Numbered from the stretch's first letter, positions 33,901 through 41,374 are shown. The stretch: DNA of 64,000 nt from Methylovulum miyakonense HT12 (GCF_000384075.1 NZ_KB913025.1:3388045-3452044), one strand, 5' to 3'. A program made the numbers and translations. Notes: a model not told the origin generated them from the sequence alone.

Positions 33901-34826
33901 TGGTCTTTATCTAAGTATTTATAAAACTGGATTTTGCCGTTGCTCATATCTAAATCTAATACGCCGACATTAAAAGAATTTTCGCTGGTTCTAGTTTCAT
34001 AACATGCCCCCGCGCCAATAATTACCGTTTTACCCGCCGAATCGCGTTGGTCCGTATTGCTGGGGTCGTGGAAATGCCCCGTTAAAATTAAGTCCGCCCG
34101 TTGTTTGAGCTGATTTAGCTGACTGACTTCACATGGGTGAAAACAGCTAAACGGATGATGGAAAAGGGCTAGCGTTAATGCAGTTTCGTTGGTTAACAAC
34201 TGAAGCGCTTGTTTAATTTGATAGGTGCCAAACGCTAACTTTTGCTTGTCGTCATCTTTATAGCCAGCAAATAGGGCGGAATTTAAGCCCAGTAGATTGA
34301 TTGTGAAAGATTTATTTGGAATTTCAATGGGCTTTGCAAATAGGTAGTGCTGTTCGAGTTGGCAATCTAACTCTAGATAATCCTTAGAAAACTGATAAAA
34401 CGCCTCTAGTTTGCGAAGCAAAATATGCTGAGTCTCTTGATTGCTTAAAATTTCTCCGATTTTGTCACTGGTTTCAAATATACACAAACTACCGTGTAGT
34501 AATTTATTTATTTTTTCACGATCTACATCATGATTGCCCGGCACAATAAATAATTGCTGTTTGCTTAATCCGGTGATGGTTAACAATTGGTTACAAAACT
34601 CTTCTGCAACTTGATATTCATCAGGTTTTCCGGAATACGCCAAATCACCCGTAATAAAAATCAGGTCAGGCTGTATACCTTTTTTAATTAAAAGCTTATT
34701 AATAGCATCTAATAAAGAACGGATAACTATATCTTGATTGATGCTTTGGACTGTCCAATCTTTAGCTTTTGGTAAAGCTGTCAAATGCAAGTCTGATAAA
34801 TGTAACCAAGTCAGGGTATTACTCAT
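30996..34826 (-). CDS. Metallophosphoesterase-STAND NTPase fusion, candidate defence protein
   Basis: Residues 1-330 of 1276 are a calcineurin-like metallophosphoesterase with all motifs: D12-L-H14, GD at 60-61, GNHD at 97-100, FHH at 222-224 and GHFH at 250-253. A Pro/Thr-rich linker (about 331-378) leads to an alpha/beta region (379-515) I do not recognise. An NB-ARC/STAND module follows: VGRTTDLE near 557, Walker A GAGGIGKT at 585-592, Walker B LLILDNAE at 656-663, sensor TSRE at 690, GLPL-like NNPLAIK at 744-750 and a winged helix near 800-840. The C-terminal 400 residues look helical and repeat-like (sensor arm). Domain order effector-NTPase-sensor matches antiviral STAND proteins. AAGG precedes the ATG. 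The DNA is visibly richer in A+T than its neighbours, which suggests transfer. Confidence 0.85.
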   Translation of the reverse strand: MSNTLTWLHLSDLHLTALPKAKDWTVQSINQDIVIRSLLDAINKLLIKKGIQPDLIFITGDLAYSGKPDEYQVAEEFCNQLLTITGLSKQQLFIVPGNHDVDREKINKLLHGSLCIFETSDKIGEILSNQETQHILLRKLEAFYQFSKDYLELDCQLEQHYLFAKPIEIPNKSFTINLLGLNSALFAGYKDDDKQKLAFGTYQIKQALQLLTNETALTLALFHHPFSCFHPCEVSQLNQLKQRADLILTGHFHDPSNTDQRDSAGKTVIIGAGACYETRTSENSFNVGVLDLDMSNGKIQFYKYLDKDQQWTKNTDINLNEDDDGRFPFTIPSLPNRILTPTPQTNKSPTVCENFIASTEPAPALAFPPTSPIAPTALEQKIAILTVNPIDKQYDYSEQEKAFKRLKCTVDYFYLSYDTLHELDGYDYLIILSKIIKNKIVIEGDGLKSRTVPLKDLVDNIGNTNTKGLFIFLDQSVDLAQLNGLSLPTIVFPALSKSEIETFIFQAFTKLAITDDNKLFANREALQFEKLTSSYQEHRHKPLLPNSIDPKTTRNYVGRTTDLENICKKITDLRDQKNGFITVKGAGGIGKTHTIKKLAVALAERGFFTGGIDFVDCEFISDYKLFEFNVARTFNLEQAIDVKAHIQQYYEAKDGLLILDNAETLLHLPDADEIKAFLNFICDYVTVVVTSRELLGLDCEQPYELRRFSTDEALDLFIKEISKKLSEPDQKFLREEILETLLDNNPLAIKIITDNLPKGKDFAALKQELEADIFQKLTDADMAAFDSHADTNIERKKSLYASINFSYRYLSEDEKMIFELLSLFPDGIHMENLRHITKANSQEMRKGGNKEKIHHLCITEAIINALDKKSVIENNNGIIRLQSIVGKFAEQKLQQRDNMQKHYKNAFEYNQLLASIIRKLSTSHEQVALTGFNDQKNNFLKSIGYIDTFSYEKSKLLDYLEDIGTFFINICTNQNFINALRSKKSHFADDADEKLYFELISLCSRYFDGDFDRVFQQLNKILPKDEIEKRAYSDVGFVERRILITALSIYSMEGDAYFCAGIFEKINYVGDSYNGGLFYIGEYNQTLKSLADADFISFEIDFNCNTLNSEALDNYLKSLYEKQHIERTTCHYIKAKMGVIDKSLVKQLVMINPYTQGLQQLILAFAETDTEIATELYEKAIDNLKHIKYYCVEALFFFAQFLKKAGPVSRYEEIYQQGHALAQRHYFRFLIYKFEDLEEPKTIPYDPKNYPLPDNKNFDDYINFLIKKLQHQKKTH

Positions 34827-34997
34827 TCTTAACCTTATTTATGTGGGGATTTAGCGTTTAAGCATATTCGAGGCTGAGTCAACCAGAATTCTTTGTATCG
34901 GTGCTTTTGTGATCTATTTTTCGAAAACTGGGGCGGATGGTTGGTTGGTGAACATCGCCGATTTTGACTCATTCCGTACATTATCACTATCAAAAGC

Positions 34998-35114
34998 CTA
35001 ACGTTGCAAAAAAAGAGTCTTCATCAACGCCCTTCGCCAGGGGGGGGGGGGTTCGCCGTTGGCTTTGGCGGCCTCGCGTTGTTCCAGTTTGTTTAGCCGT
35101 TGTTTGATATTCAT
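34998..35114 (-). other. Tiny open frame containing a 12-G (poly-C) tract
   Basis: A 38-codon frame begins ATG at 35114 (MNIKQRLNKLEQREAAK) and crosses a run of 12 G on the plus strand (35040-35051), read as four prolines. One- or two-base changes in the run would switch to other short endings. The N-terminus resembles small coiled-coil proteins of phages and mobile elements. Whether it is expressed is unknown. The rest of the 34827-35542 gap holds only the transposase remnant and the phoU leader. Confidence 0.3.
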
Positions 35115-35153
35115 GTCCCGCCCTATCTTTAGAGTAGGCCGTTTTTGATGCTC

Positions 35154-35413
35154 ATGATTTTAGCTCCAAGTGACGCGGTCTGTCAGGGCACGGCGGCCAA
35201 TTATGCCGACGAGAAGCTGGAGGCCACCCTGCATATCTCGGAAAAAATCAAGGAGGGTTTTGCTGTTTTGCCAAAACAGTGAGTGGTCGAACGGGCCTTC
35301 GCTTGCTTGGGCGGTTCCCTCGGCTGGCAAAGGGGGTTGGGATACTGGCCGCCTCCGCCGAAAATATTGTCCGTATCGCCATGGTCAAAATGACGCTTGC
35401 AGAATGTGTTTAA
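35154..35413 (+). pseudogene. Remnant of an IS5-family transposase
   Basis: The translation shows the C-terminal core of a DDE transposase: GFAVLPKQ, then a TGA stop where Arg/Trp is expected, then VVERAFACLGG. This corresponds to the usual GFxVLPxRWVVERTFAWL block of IS5-family enzymes, including the catalytic Glu. A frameshift then moves the ending to another frame, which reads SAENIVRIAMVKMTLAEC and stops at 35411-35413. The N-terminal two thirds and the terminal repeats are not recognisable. It is therefore decayed and inactive. It lies between the STAND gene and phoU, on the far side of that gene from tRNA-Ser. Confidence 0.75.
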
Positions 35414-35542
35414 ACTTTTTCCAGACAGATTCTTAAAACACGCACTGAAAATAATCCGGTCTTATCGGCCAAAGCCTTATAATGCACGCCCCGTTATGCC
35501 TTAAAACGGCAACGGCTTGATAGCAACGATAGAAGGGCAATT

Positions 35543-36256
35543 ATGGATAACAGTAAAATAGGCCACCACATCTCCCGGCAGTTTAATACCGAACTCGAAG
35601 ACATACGCAATAAGGTGCTAGAGATGGGGGGATTGGTTGAGCGGCAGCTGGAGTTGGCCATCCAGGCATTCACCACCAATGATGTGGAAACCGCCGAACT
35701 TGTCATCAAACAGGACAATCAGGTGAATGACATGGAAGTGGAAATCGACCTGGAATGCACGCAGATTATTGCCTTAAGACAGCCCACCGCGTTTGATTTG
35801 CGGTTGTTGCTTACAGTCATCAAGATTATCAGTGAGTTGGAAATCGCTGGCGACCACGCCGAACGGATTGCCAAAATGTCCATCCAGTTATCGGATACGG
35901 ATGGCCGGCATGACCAATACCAAGAAATACTGCATATGGCCGATGTGGTGAAGGATATGCTGCATGGTGCGTTGGACGCTTTTGCGAGGATGTCCGTTGA
36001 CGGCATCACCGTCATCACGGGCAAGGATGAAAAAGTTGACCGTGAATATTCCAGTATTGTCAGGCAATTGATCACCCATATGATGGAAGACCCAAGAAAC
36101 ATCACGCGGACTTTAAATGTGTTATGGACAGTCCGGGCTTTGGAGCGAATTGGCGACCATGCCTGTTACCTTTGTGAGCATCTGGTTTTTATGGTCAAAG
36201 GCGAAGCTGTCAGGCATTTGAACCAACAGGAGCTGGAAGAAAAAATGAAAGGTTAA
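35543..36256 (+). CDS. phoU: Phosphate-signalling regulator PhoU
   Basis: The 237-residue protein is two PhoU three-helix repeats. Each repeat has the metal-cluster motif: DLRLLLTVIKIISELEIAGDHAERIA in the first half and VLWTVRALERIGDHACYLCEH in the second (E..GDHA pattern). PhoU links the PstSCAB phosphate transporter to the PhoR sensor and represses the Pho regulon when phosphate is plentiful. pst and phoBR genes are not in the window, which is unusual but seen elsewhere. AGAAGGG precedes the ATG. It converges on the HzsA-related gene across a shared terminator. Confidence 0.95.
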   Translation: MDNSKIGHHISRQFNTELEDIRNKVLEMGGLVERQLELAIQAFTTNDVETAELVIKQDNQVNDMEVEIDLECTQIIALRQPTAFDLRLLLTVIKIISELEIAGDHAERIAKMSIQLSDTDGRHDQYQEILHMADVVKDMLHGALDAFARMSVDGITVITGKDEKVDREYSSIVRQLITHMMEDPRNITRTLNVLWTVRALERIGDHACYLCEHLVFMVKGEAVRHLNQQELEEKMKG

Positions 36257-36344
36257 AACCGCGGCGGTTCCAATGCCAGGACGGCTTGTCTTTGGCTGTT
36301 AGTGGCTTACAGGCGCGCGGAGTTAGATATTGATGATGTTAGAG

Positions 36345-36386
36345 AAACCACGGAGGACGCGGATAAGGCCTTGTCCTCCGTGGTTT
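36345..36386. terminator. Bidirectional hairpin between convergent genes
   Basis: A perfect 14-base palindrome (AAACCACGGAGGAC, 36345-36358; GTCCTCCGTGGTTT, 36373-36386) lies between phoU and the HzsA-related gene and ends 7 bases before the latter's stop. The A/T-flanked GC stem suits a terminator in both directions. Its sequence resembles the palindrome at 3522-3582. Confidence 0.7.
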
Positions 36387-36393
36387 AGTCCGC

Positions 36394-38580
36394 TTACAAG
36401 CTGCCGTTGGCTTTCAAATAAGTCAACAATTCCCGTAATGCTTCCGGTTTATTGGTGGGTGTGGGTTGGCCGATTTGGTCTTTGGTGTTGATCCCGTGAC
36501 ATGCAGGGCAAGTGCGGATTTCGCCAGGTTGCATGGATAGCCAGTTACGCTCCCTGACCACAAATTTACCTTGCGGGTCGGTCAATTGCCAGCTTAAGGC
36601 GCGGCGGGTCGGCAGTAGCATGGCGACAGAGCCGTCATTGGCGATTTTGACGCTGCCTTTGGGGGCGCCGGCGCTTAATGGTGGATTGGCGTTGACGCTA
36701 TGCAATGGTTGCGCCAATACGCGGCGGCCAGCTTTAGGTGTCGATGAACAACAGCCTGTCAGGCCACGTATTTGGTCGGCCTGGAACGCTTGGAAATGCG
36801 CCACTTCATAGATTTTTCCATTGTTAGTCGCGGTTTGTGTGCCGGAACCCGCGACCGCCAAATTAAACGGTTGCTGCTTGTCGCTGTGGTCGCGTTGGGT
36901 GACATTGCGCATCACCGCCAAAGCCAACCTTTTGCTTTTCAGGTATTGCCGCAAACTCGCTTCGCTCACGCCTTCTTCTTGTAAAACTTGCATTTCGGGG
37001 GGGCCCAGGGTGGGCAACAGTTTGGCGGGTTTAGGCCGTGCTTTGACTTCAACGGGCTGTAATTCCCACAATTCACTGGTGTAATGGATTAAGGTGTCGG
37101 GGCTGTAGTAGGTGATATTTTTGCTGATGCCGTTGGTCAAGGGTTGGTCGGCAGCCCAGGTGCCGTTTGGCAGTTGTTTCAGGGTGCGTATACGGAAGGC
37201 ATACCGGGCTTGTGGGTAGGTATCCGCATAATCAGGCGAGTTCGTGCCTTCATTCCTATCCTGGCGGGTTTCGAAAGTATGCGCCGCCAGCAAAGTGCCA
37301 TCCGATAATATCGTAGGGTCACGGTAATGGCCTGAGTTTTCAGGCAAAGGTGTCTCGTTGTCCCCGACAATAGAAGAGGTGCTCTTGTCGGTGAGGTAAT
37401 CAACCTTCATCTCATCGGCATTATGCGTTGGGGCGACATTGGTCAGGCGCACAATTTGTCCTGAGGCATGGGTGCCGAATTCCGGCGCGTTAATGCCGAT
37501 AAAGTAGTTGGGATTGGTCGGATCTTGTTTGATCTGGAAAAAATTGCTGATTTTGTTGGGGTTGGAAGGGTTAGTCAAATAGGTCAGCACCGGGTCGTCG
37601 GTAAATACGGCGTCGACAAACGAGCCGCCCAATTCATGCCTGCCGATATGGTTGACCAACTCCAATTCACTGCCGTCTTCATGCGCTTGCCAAGGAAAGA
37701 AGTGGTTGAAACTGTGGCCATGCAAATTAGTGCCTGCCAATGAAATAGTGTCAAACGTCAGCGGTTCGGGAAACACTTCTTTACGGCTATTGAGGATTTT
37801 TGCATTGGCCGCTTCACTTGAATAGTTAAACGTACCGTAATGTTCGCCGTTGCGGTCGCCTGCCGCTTGTTGGTCCTGTTGCAAATGGTCCCAGCGGGTA
37901 AAAATCACCCGGCCGTAGCTGTCGATAAATGGATTAAAATCCCCTGAAGGGGCATGGGTCAGCATGACTTGATTGCCTGTATTGGGGTTCAAGCTCCATA
38001 ACCCCGTGTTTGATGGGGCTTCTTCATATTCGTCCAGTTGCGGATACAAATGCGCTTGGCCGTTACGTGGCTGGTCAGAGACAAAAATAATGCGCCCGTC
38101 CGTGCCATAAGTGGGGTTGATGTTATTGTAATTGCTTGGTTGGTTGGCCACCTTGGCGATGACAGGCGTGTCATTTTTGCCTAGGCCAGTGATTTCATAA
38201 AGTTGCCAGCGATAAGTTTTCACTTGATAATGCTGGGGCGCGCCAATGACCATACTGAAAATGATTTTTTTACCATTCCAATGCACGGCGGGATCCCGTA
38301 CCTGGATGGCTTGGTTGCCTTGTAAGCCATTTTGTCCGTAACCCGCTGCGGCGGTCAGGTTTTTCAGGGTGCCATCAGGATAACGTATCCATAAGTCGCC
38401 ACCGCGTCCAGAAATGTCAATGCTGGCCTGATGGTTGCAGAAAGTGGCGTTAATGGTGCAAAAATCTTGGGGGATAGGCACTTGCGTGACAAATGCGATG
38501 GGCGAGGTGATGGCTGCTTGTGCAGGGAGGGATAATTGGGCCAACAGCGCGAGGCTCAGGCCGGTCAGTTTTTTGTTCAT
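36394..38580 (-). CDS. HzsA-related periplasmic monohaem protein with beta-propeller
   Basis: The 728-residue protein has a signal peptide (MNKKLTGLSLALLAQLSLPAQA). It opens with IAFVTQVPIPQDF, and the repeats that follow (YGTDGRIIFVSDQ, DSYGRVIFTRWDH) are PD40/WD40-like propeller blades. One haem-binding C691-P-A-C694-H695 lies near the C-terminus. This layout (propeller plus C-terminal CxxCH) corresponds to proteins annotated as hydrazine synthase alpha-related, found well outside anammox bacteria. Those relatives lack the rest of the hydrazine synthase complex, as here, so hydrazine synthesis is not implied. A periplasmic redox or nitrogen-oxide role is possible. AGAGGA precedes the ATG. 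Confidence 0.8.
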   Translation of the reverse strand: MNKKLTGLSLALLAQLSLPAQAAITSPIAFVTQVPIPQDFCTINATFCNHQASIDISGRGGDLWIRYPDGTLKNLTAAAGYGQNGLQGNQAIQVRDPAVHWNGKKIIFSMVIGAPQHYQVKTYRWQLYEITGLGKNDTPVIAKVANQPSNYNNINPTYGTDGRIIFVSDQPRNGQAHLYPQLDEYEEAPSNTGLWSLNPNTGNQVMLTHAPSGDFNPFIDSYGRVIFTRWDHLQQDQQAAGDRNGEHYGTFNYSSEAANAKILNSRKEVFPEPLTFDTISLAGTNLHGHSFNHFFPWQAHEDGSELELVNHIGRHELGGSFVDAVFTDDPVLTYLTNPSNPNKISNFFQIKQDPTNPNYFIGINAPEFGTHASGQIVRLTNVAPTHNADEMKVDYLTDKSTSSIVGDNETPLPENSGHYRDPTILSDGTLLAAHTFETRQDRNEGTNSPDYADTYPQARYAFRIRTLKQLPNGTWAADQPLTNGISKNITYYSPDTLIHYTSELWELQPVEVKARPKPAKLLPTLGPPEMQVLQEEGVSEASLRQYLKSKRLALAVMRNVTQRDHSDKQQPFNLAVAGSGTQTATNNGKIYEVAHFQAFQADQIRGLTGCCSSTPKAGRRVLAQPLHSVNANPPLSAGAPKGSVKIANDGSVAMLLPTRRALSWQLTDPQGKFVVRERNWLSMQPGEIRTCPACHGINTKDQIGQPTPTNKPEALRELLTYLKANGSL

Positions 38581-38665
38581 TAAGTGAATCCTCTGTTTTT
38601 GTAATAGTTAACTGACGTTACGCAGTAACGTCTTTTTATTCCCGTTTGCCGCGCCGAGCACCGCA

Positions 38666-38884
38666 GATTTTGTCGGGATCAGCCCGCAGGGGCGCGGCAG
38701 GGAAGCCGCGCATCGGTAGAGGGGCAGGAAGCCCCTTCTGCCGATCCCCGACAAAATCGAGGAGCGCAAGGCAAAAGCGGCAACCGGGCCGCCTTTTCTT
38801 TGGATACTTTCTTTTCAACTGCAAGGATGCAGGAGGTAGGGCAACGCAGGAGCAGTTGCCGAGGCGGCGCAAAAGAAAGTATCC
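38666..38884. repeat. Composite palindromic element (two stem-loop blocks)
   Basis: Block 1: GATTTTGTCGGG (38666-38677) pairs with CCCGACAAAATC (38747-38758), enclosing further pairing such as ATCGGTAGAGGGG with CCCCTTCTGCCGAT. Block 2: GGATACTTTCTTTT (38802-38815) pairs with AAAAGAAAGTATCC (38871-38884), extended by CAACTGC with GCAGTTG. The rest of the 38581-38984 gap shows nothing else. This resembles a dispersed structured element of gammaproteobacteria; an RNA function is possible but unproven. Confidence 0.65.
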
Positions 38885-38984
38885 CGCTTGTCGGTGCGGA
38901 AACCGACTTTAAATAAACTGTCGCGATAGCGACTCTATACCTCATTTTTCAACAAGACAAAAATGACTGCGTAACATCAGATAG

Positions 38985-39557
38985 TTAAAGCAAGGCGCCG
39001 ATAATCAAGGCATGTTCTGATTGGGGGTAATATTTAAATTGGTTGTTGCTATATCGGGCATAACCCACAATGTCACCGTTTGTTATATCTGAATAAAGCC
39101 AAAAAAATTCAGTTTGGCTATCCCATTCAAGCTCTGTTTTCAGTGTTTCGTCCAGGCAATCATTGGCTGGGCGTGAATGGTAGACTTCGACTTCGTATTG
39201 GCAGTAGCCAGCAAAAACAGGGGCCATCGGCGGTACTTTCTTGGGGAAATTCCGCACCAGCATGAGATGGCCATCATCGTTGCGGTAAGTGATGGCAATG
39301 ACATGGCCTATCTCAATGCTGTCAATATGCCTTATCACGCGAAAGCCATGCCCCGATTGTATGGCGTTATAGTAAAATGCCGCATTAGGGGTCGTGTCCG
39401 CCAGCCATGATTTGAAGCCGTTGCTATCCCATTCTTGGATTTGGTTTACTATGTCAGCCAAGCAACTTAGGCTTTTGTTGCATAAAGACTGGTGGCCATA
39501 AAAATAAAGCACCCATTTATGAAACGGGGAGGTGGCCGTATTAATTGACATTTCCAT
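38985..39557 (-). CDS. Hypothetical protein, possibly NlpC/P60-like with altered nucleophile
   Basis: This 190-residue protein has no signal peptide. Its middle part (WDSNGFKSWLADTT, AFYYNAIQSGHGFRVI, EIGHVIAITY, GHLMLV) resembles the DCNGF...GDIxAxxY...GHVMLV order of NlpC/P60-like hypothetical hydrolases. At the position of the expected catalytic cysteine the residue is serine (DSNGF), while the later His is kept. If the alignment is right, it would be an inactive or divergent member. The similarity is remembered pattern, not a search, so it is tentative. Its base composition is slightly richer in A+T than its neighbours. No clear ribosome-binding site precedes the ATG at 39557. Confidence 0.55.
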   Translation of the reverse strand: MEMSINTATSPFHKWVLYFYGHQSLCNKSLSCLADIVNQIQEWDSNGFKSWLADTTPNAAFYYNAIQSGHGFRVIRHIDSIEIGHVIAITYRNDDGHLMLVRNFPKKVPPMAPVFAGYCQYEVEVYHSRPANDCLDETLKTELEWDSQTEFFWLYSDITNGDIVGYARYSNNQFKYYPQSEHALIIGALL

Positions 39558-39713
39558 AATGCGTACGCTTGTGGTTATTTCTGAGCCAGGCTTTTATTAA
39601 GTTGCTCACCATTAAACTACAAAGCCAGATAAAAAATTGTGCTATACCTACATGGGGGCATGTGATTTATGCACATTACAAACTTTAGTCACCGATCAGA
39701 GGAATTTCCTACC

Positions 39714-40361
39714 ATGCTTGAAAATGTACCGCTGTTTGAATCACTGTCGCCTGAAGACCGTTCAGAGCTGGAAGTGGGAATACATACGCAATTTTTCACT
39801 CGAGGCTCCGTTCTGGTTGGTCAAGGCGAAGCGTCCAATAATTTGCTCTATATCGTGTTGTCGGGAAGGCTGAAAGTGTTTACGAGCAATGAAGAAGGCC
39901 GTGAACTTTTGCTGGATTATCTTGTGGAAGGCGACACTTTCGGGGAATTGTCGCTATTTGACGATGAGCCGCGTTCGGCAACGGTGATGACGGTCGAGGA
40001 TTGCAAGATCGGCCTGTTTCCGCGGGCTTTCCTGTTCACCTGCCTGCAAAACAACCCGAACATCGCCATTGAGCTGTTGAGGACGGTGATTAAAAGGATG
40101 CGCAATACGACCGAACAGGTCAGCAGCCTGGCGTTGCTGGATATTTATGGCCGGATTGCCAAGGTGCTGACGGGCATGGCGAAACCCCAAGAAGACGGCA
40201 GGCTGGTCACTGACACCTTGACGCATCAGGAGCTTTCAACGATGGTCGGTTCGTCACGCGAAATGGTCACCCGTATCCTCAATGACCTGAAACGCGGCGG
40301 TTATGTGGGCATTGACAACCATCGTATCGAAATCAAAAACCGCTTGCCGTTACGCTGGTGA
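39714..40361 (+). CDS. Crp/Fnr-family transcriptional regulator
   Basis: The product has 215 residues from ATG 39714 (AGAGGA upstream); an earlier in-frame ATG at 39669 is possible. The N-terminal cyclic-nucleotide-type beta-roll runs from NVPLFESLSPEDR to GDTFGELSLFDDEPRSATV, followed by a dimer helix. The C-terminal helix-turn-helix is LTHQELSTMVGSSREMVTRIL, close to Crp. The four N-terminal Cys of Fnr are absent, so it does not sense O2 through an iron-sulfur cluster. The effector (cAMP or other) is unknown. It is followed 17 bases later by birA, which may share its transcript. Confidence 0.93.
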   Translation: MLENVPLFESLSPEDRSELEVGIHTQFFTRGSVLVGQGEASNNLLYIVLSGRLKVFTSNEEGRELLLDYLVEGDTFGELSLFDDEPRSATVMTVEDCKIGLFPRAFLFTCLQNNPNIAIELLRTVIKRMRNTTEQVSSLALLDIYGRIAKVLTGMAKPQEDGRLVTDTLTHQELSTMVGSSREMVTRILNDLKRGGYVGIDNHRIEIKNRLPLRW

Positions 40362-40378
40362 TTTGCGGGTAAGCGTTT

Positions 40379-41374
40379 GTGGCGATTTCTGAAAAACAAA
40401 AAAAAATCCTATCGCTATTGGCTGACGGCGGCTTCCATTCCGGCACCGAACTGGCGAAGCATCTGGGCGTGAGCCGCTCGGCTATCTGGAAACAATTGGC
40501 GGGGCTGGCTGAATTGGGTTTGCCGCATGCCGCCGTCAGCGGCAAAGGTTATAGGCTCGAGACCCCTTTGGAATTGTTGGCCGAATCTGCGATTACCGCC
40601 GCGCTCGAACCCCGCCTACGGCCATTATTGCAACGGCTGGAAATCCATGACCAAATTGATTCGACCAGCGCCCATTTGGGCAAACAAGCCCAGTTGGGCG
40701 CCCCTTCAGGGACAGTGTGTTTTGCCGAGCACCAGACCGCAGGCAAAGGCCGCCGGGGCCGGCAATGGGCGTCACCGTTCGGCAGCAACCTTTATCTCTC
40801 CATACTTTGGCGGTTCCAATACGGTTACGCCAGCACTTCAGGCCTAAGCCTTGCGCTGGGCGTCGCCGTCATCCGTGCCTTGCAACAGCAGCAGATCCAT
40901 CCTGTTGGCCTAAAATGGCCGAATGACATCATCAGCGCGGGCAAAAAATTGGGCGGCATCTTGGTTGAAGTGTCGGGTGAAAGCGAAGGGCCGTGCGCGG
41001 TGGTCATTGGTTTAGGGCTTAACCTTTATTTGCCGGACGCCGCCGCACAAGGCATTACCCAAGCCTGGACGGATGTCAGCAAGGTCAAACCTGGCCACTC
41101 CATTAGCCGCAACCAGTTCGCAGCCAGCGTGCTTAACCATTTGCTCGCCGTGTTGGCGGATTTTGAAACGCTCGGCATGCGGCATTATCTTGACGAATGG
41201 CGGCGTCACGACTGCCTGCAAGGCCAAGCCGCCACCTTGTTTATCGCGGAACAACCGTATCCGGGCATTGTGCAAGGCATAGACGAAAATGGCCTGCTCC
41301 TATTGCAACATCCCGATGGCAAAACCCAGGCCTTCGCCTCCGGAGAAATCAGTTTTAGCCGTGCATGCCCATGA
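40379..41374 (+). CDS. birA: Bifunctional biotin ligase / biotin operon repressor
   Basis: The 331-residue BirA has an N-terminal winged helix (ILSLLADGGFHSGTELAKHL and SRSAIWKQL, residues 10-45), a central biotin/AMP-binding catalytic domain with AGKGRRGRQWASPFGSNLYLS and KWPNDII, and a C-terminal SH3-like domain (QGIDENGLLLLQHPDG). It activates biotin to biotinyl-AMP, attaches it to the carboxylase carrier protein and represses bio genes. The start is GTG 40379, since no ATG lies before conserved residues. It overlaps coaX by 10 bases, a standard gammaproteobacterial pair. Confidence 0.95.
   Translation: MAISEKQKKILSLLADGGFHSGTELAKHLGVSRSAIWKQLAGLAELGLPHAAVSGKGYRLETPLELLAESAITAALEPRLRPLLQRLEIHDQIDSTSAHLGKQAQLGAPSGTVCFAEHQTAGKGRRGRQWASPFGSNLYLSILWRFQYGYASTSGLSLALGVAVIRALQQQQIHPVGLKWPNDIISAGKKLGGILVEVSGESEGPCAVVIGLGLNLYLPDAAAQGITQAWTDVSKVKPGHSISRNQFAASVLNHLLAVLADFETLGMRHYLDEWRRHDCLQGQAATLFIAEQPYPGIVQGIDENGLLLLQHPDGKTQAFASGEISFSRACP

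Noticed and set aside
30830-35542. Prophage or integrative element with att sites at tRNA-Ser
   Set aside because: No integrase and no repeated tRNA 3' end could be found; only hot-spot status is suggested.
36394-38580. Genuine hydrazine synthase subunit
   Set aside because: Only one haem motif and no partner subunits; HzsA-related proteins are widespread outside anammox bacteria.
38636-38945. Overlapping 78-88 codon frames on both strands before the HzsA-related gene
   Set aside because: They translate the arms of a long palindrome; the pairing explains the open frames on both strands.
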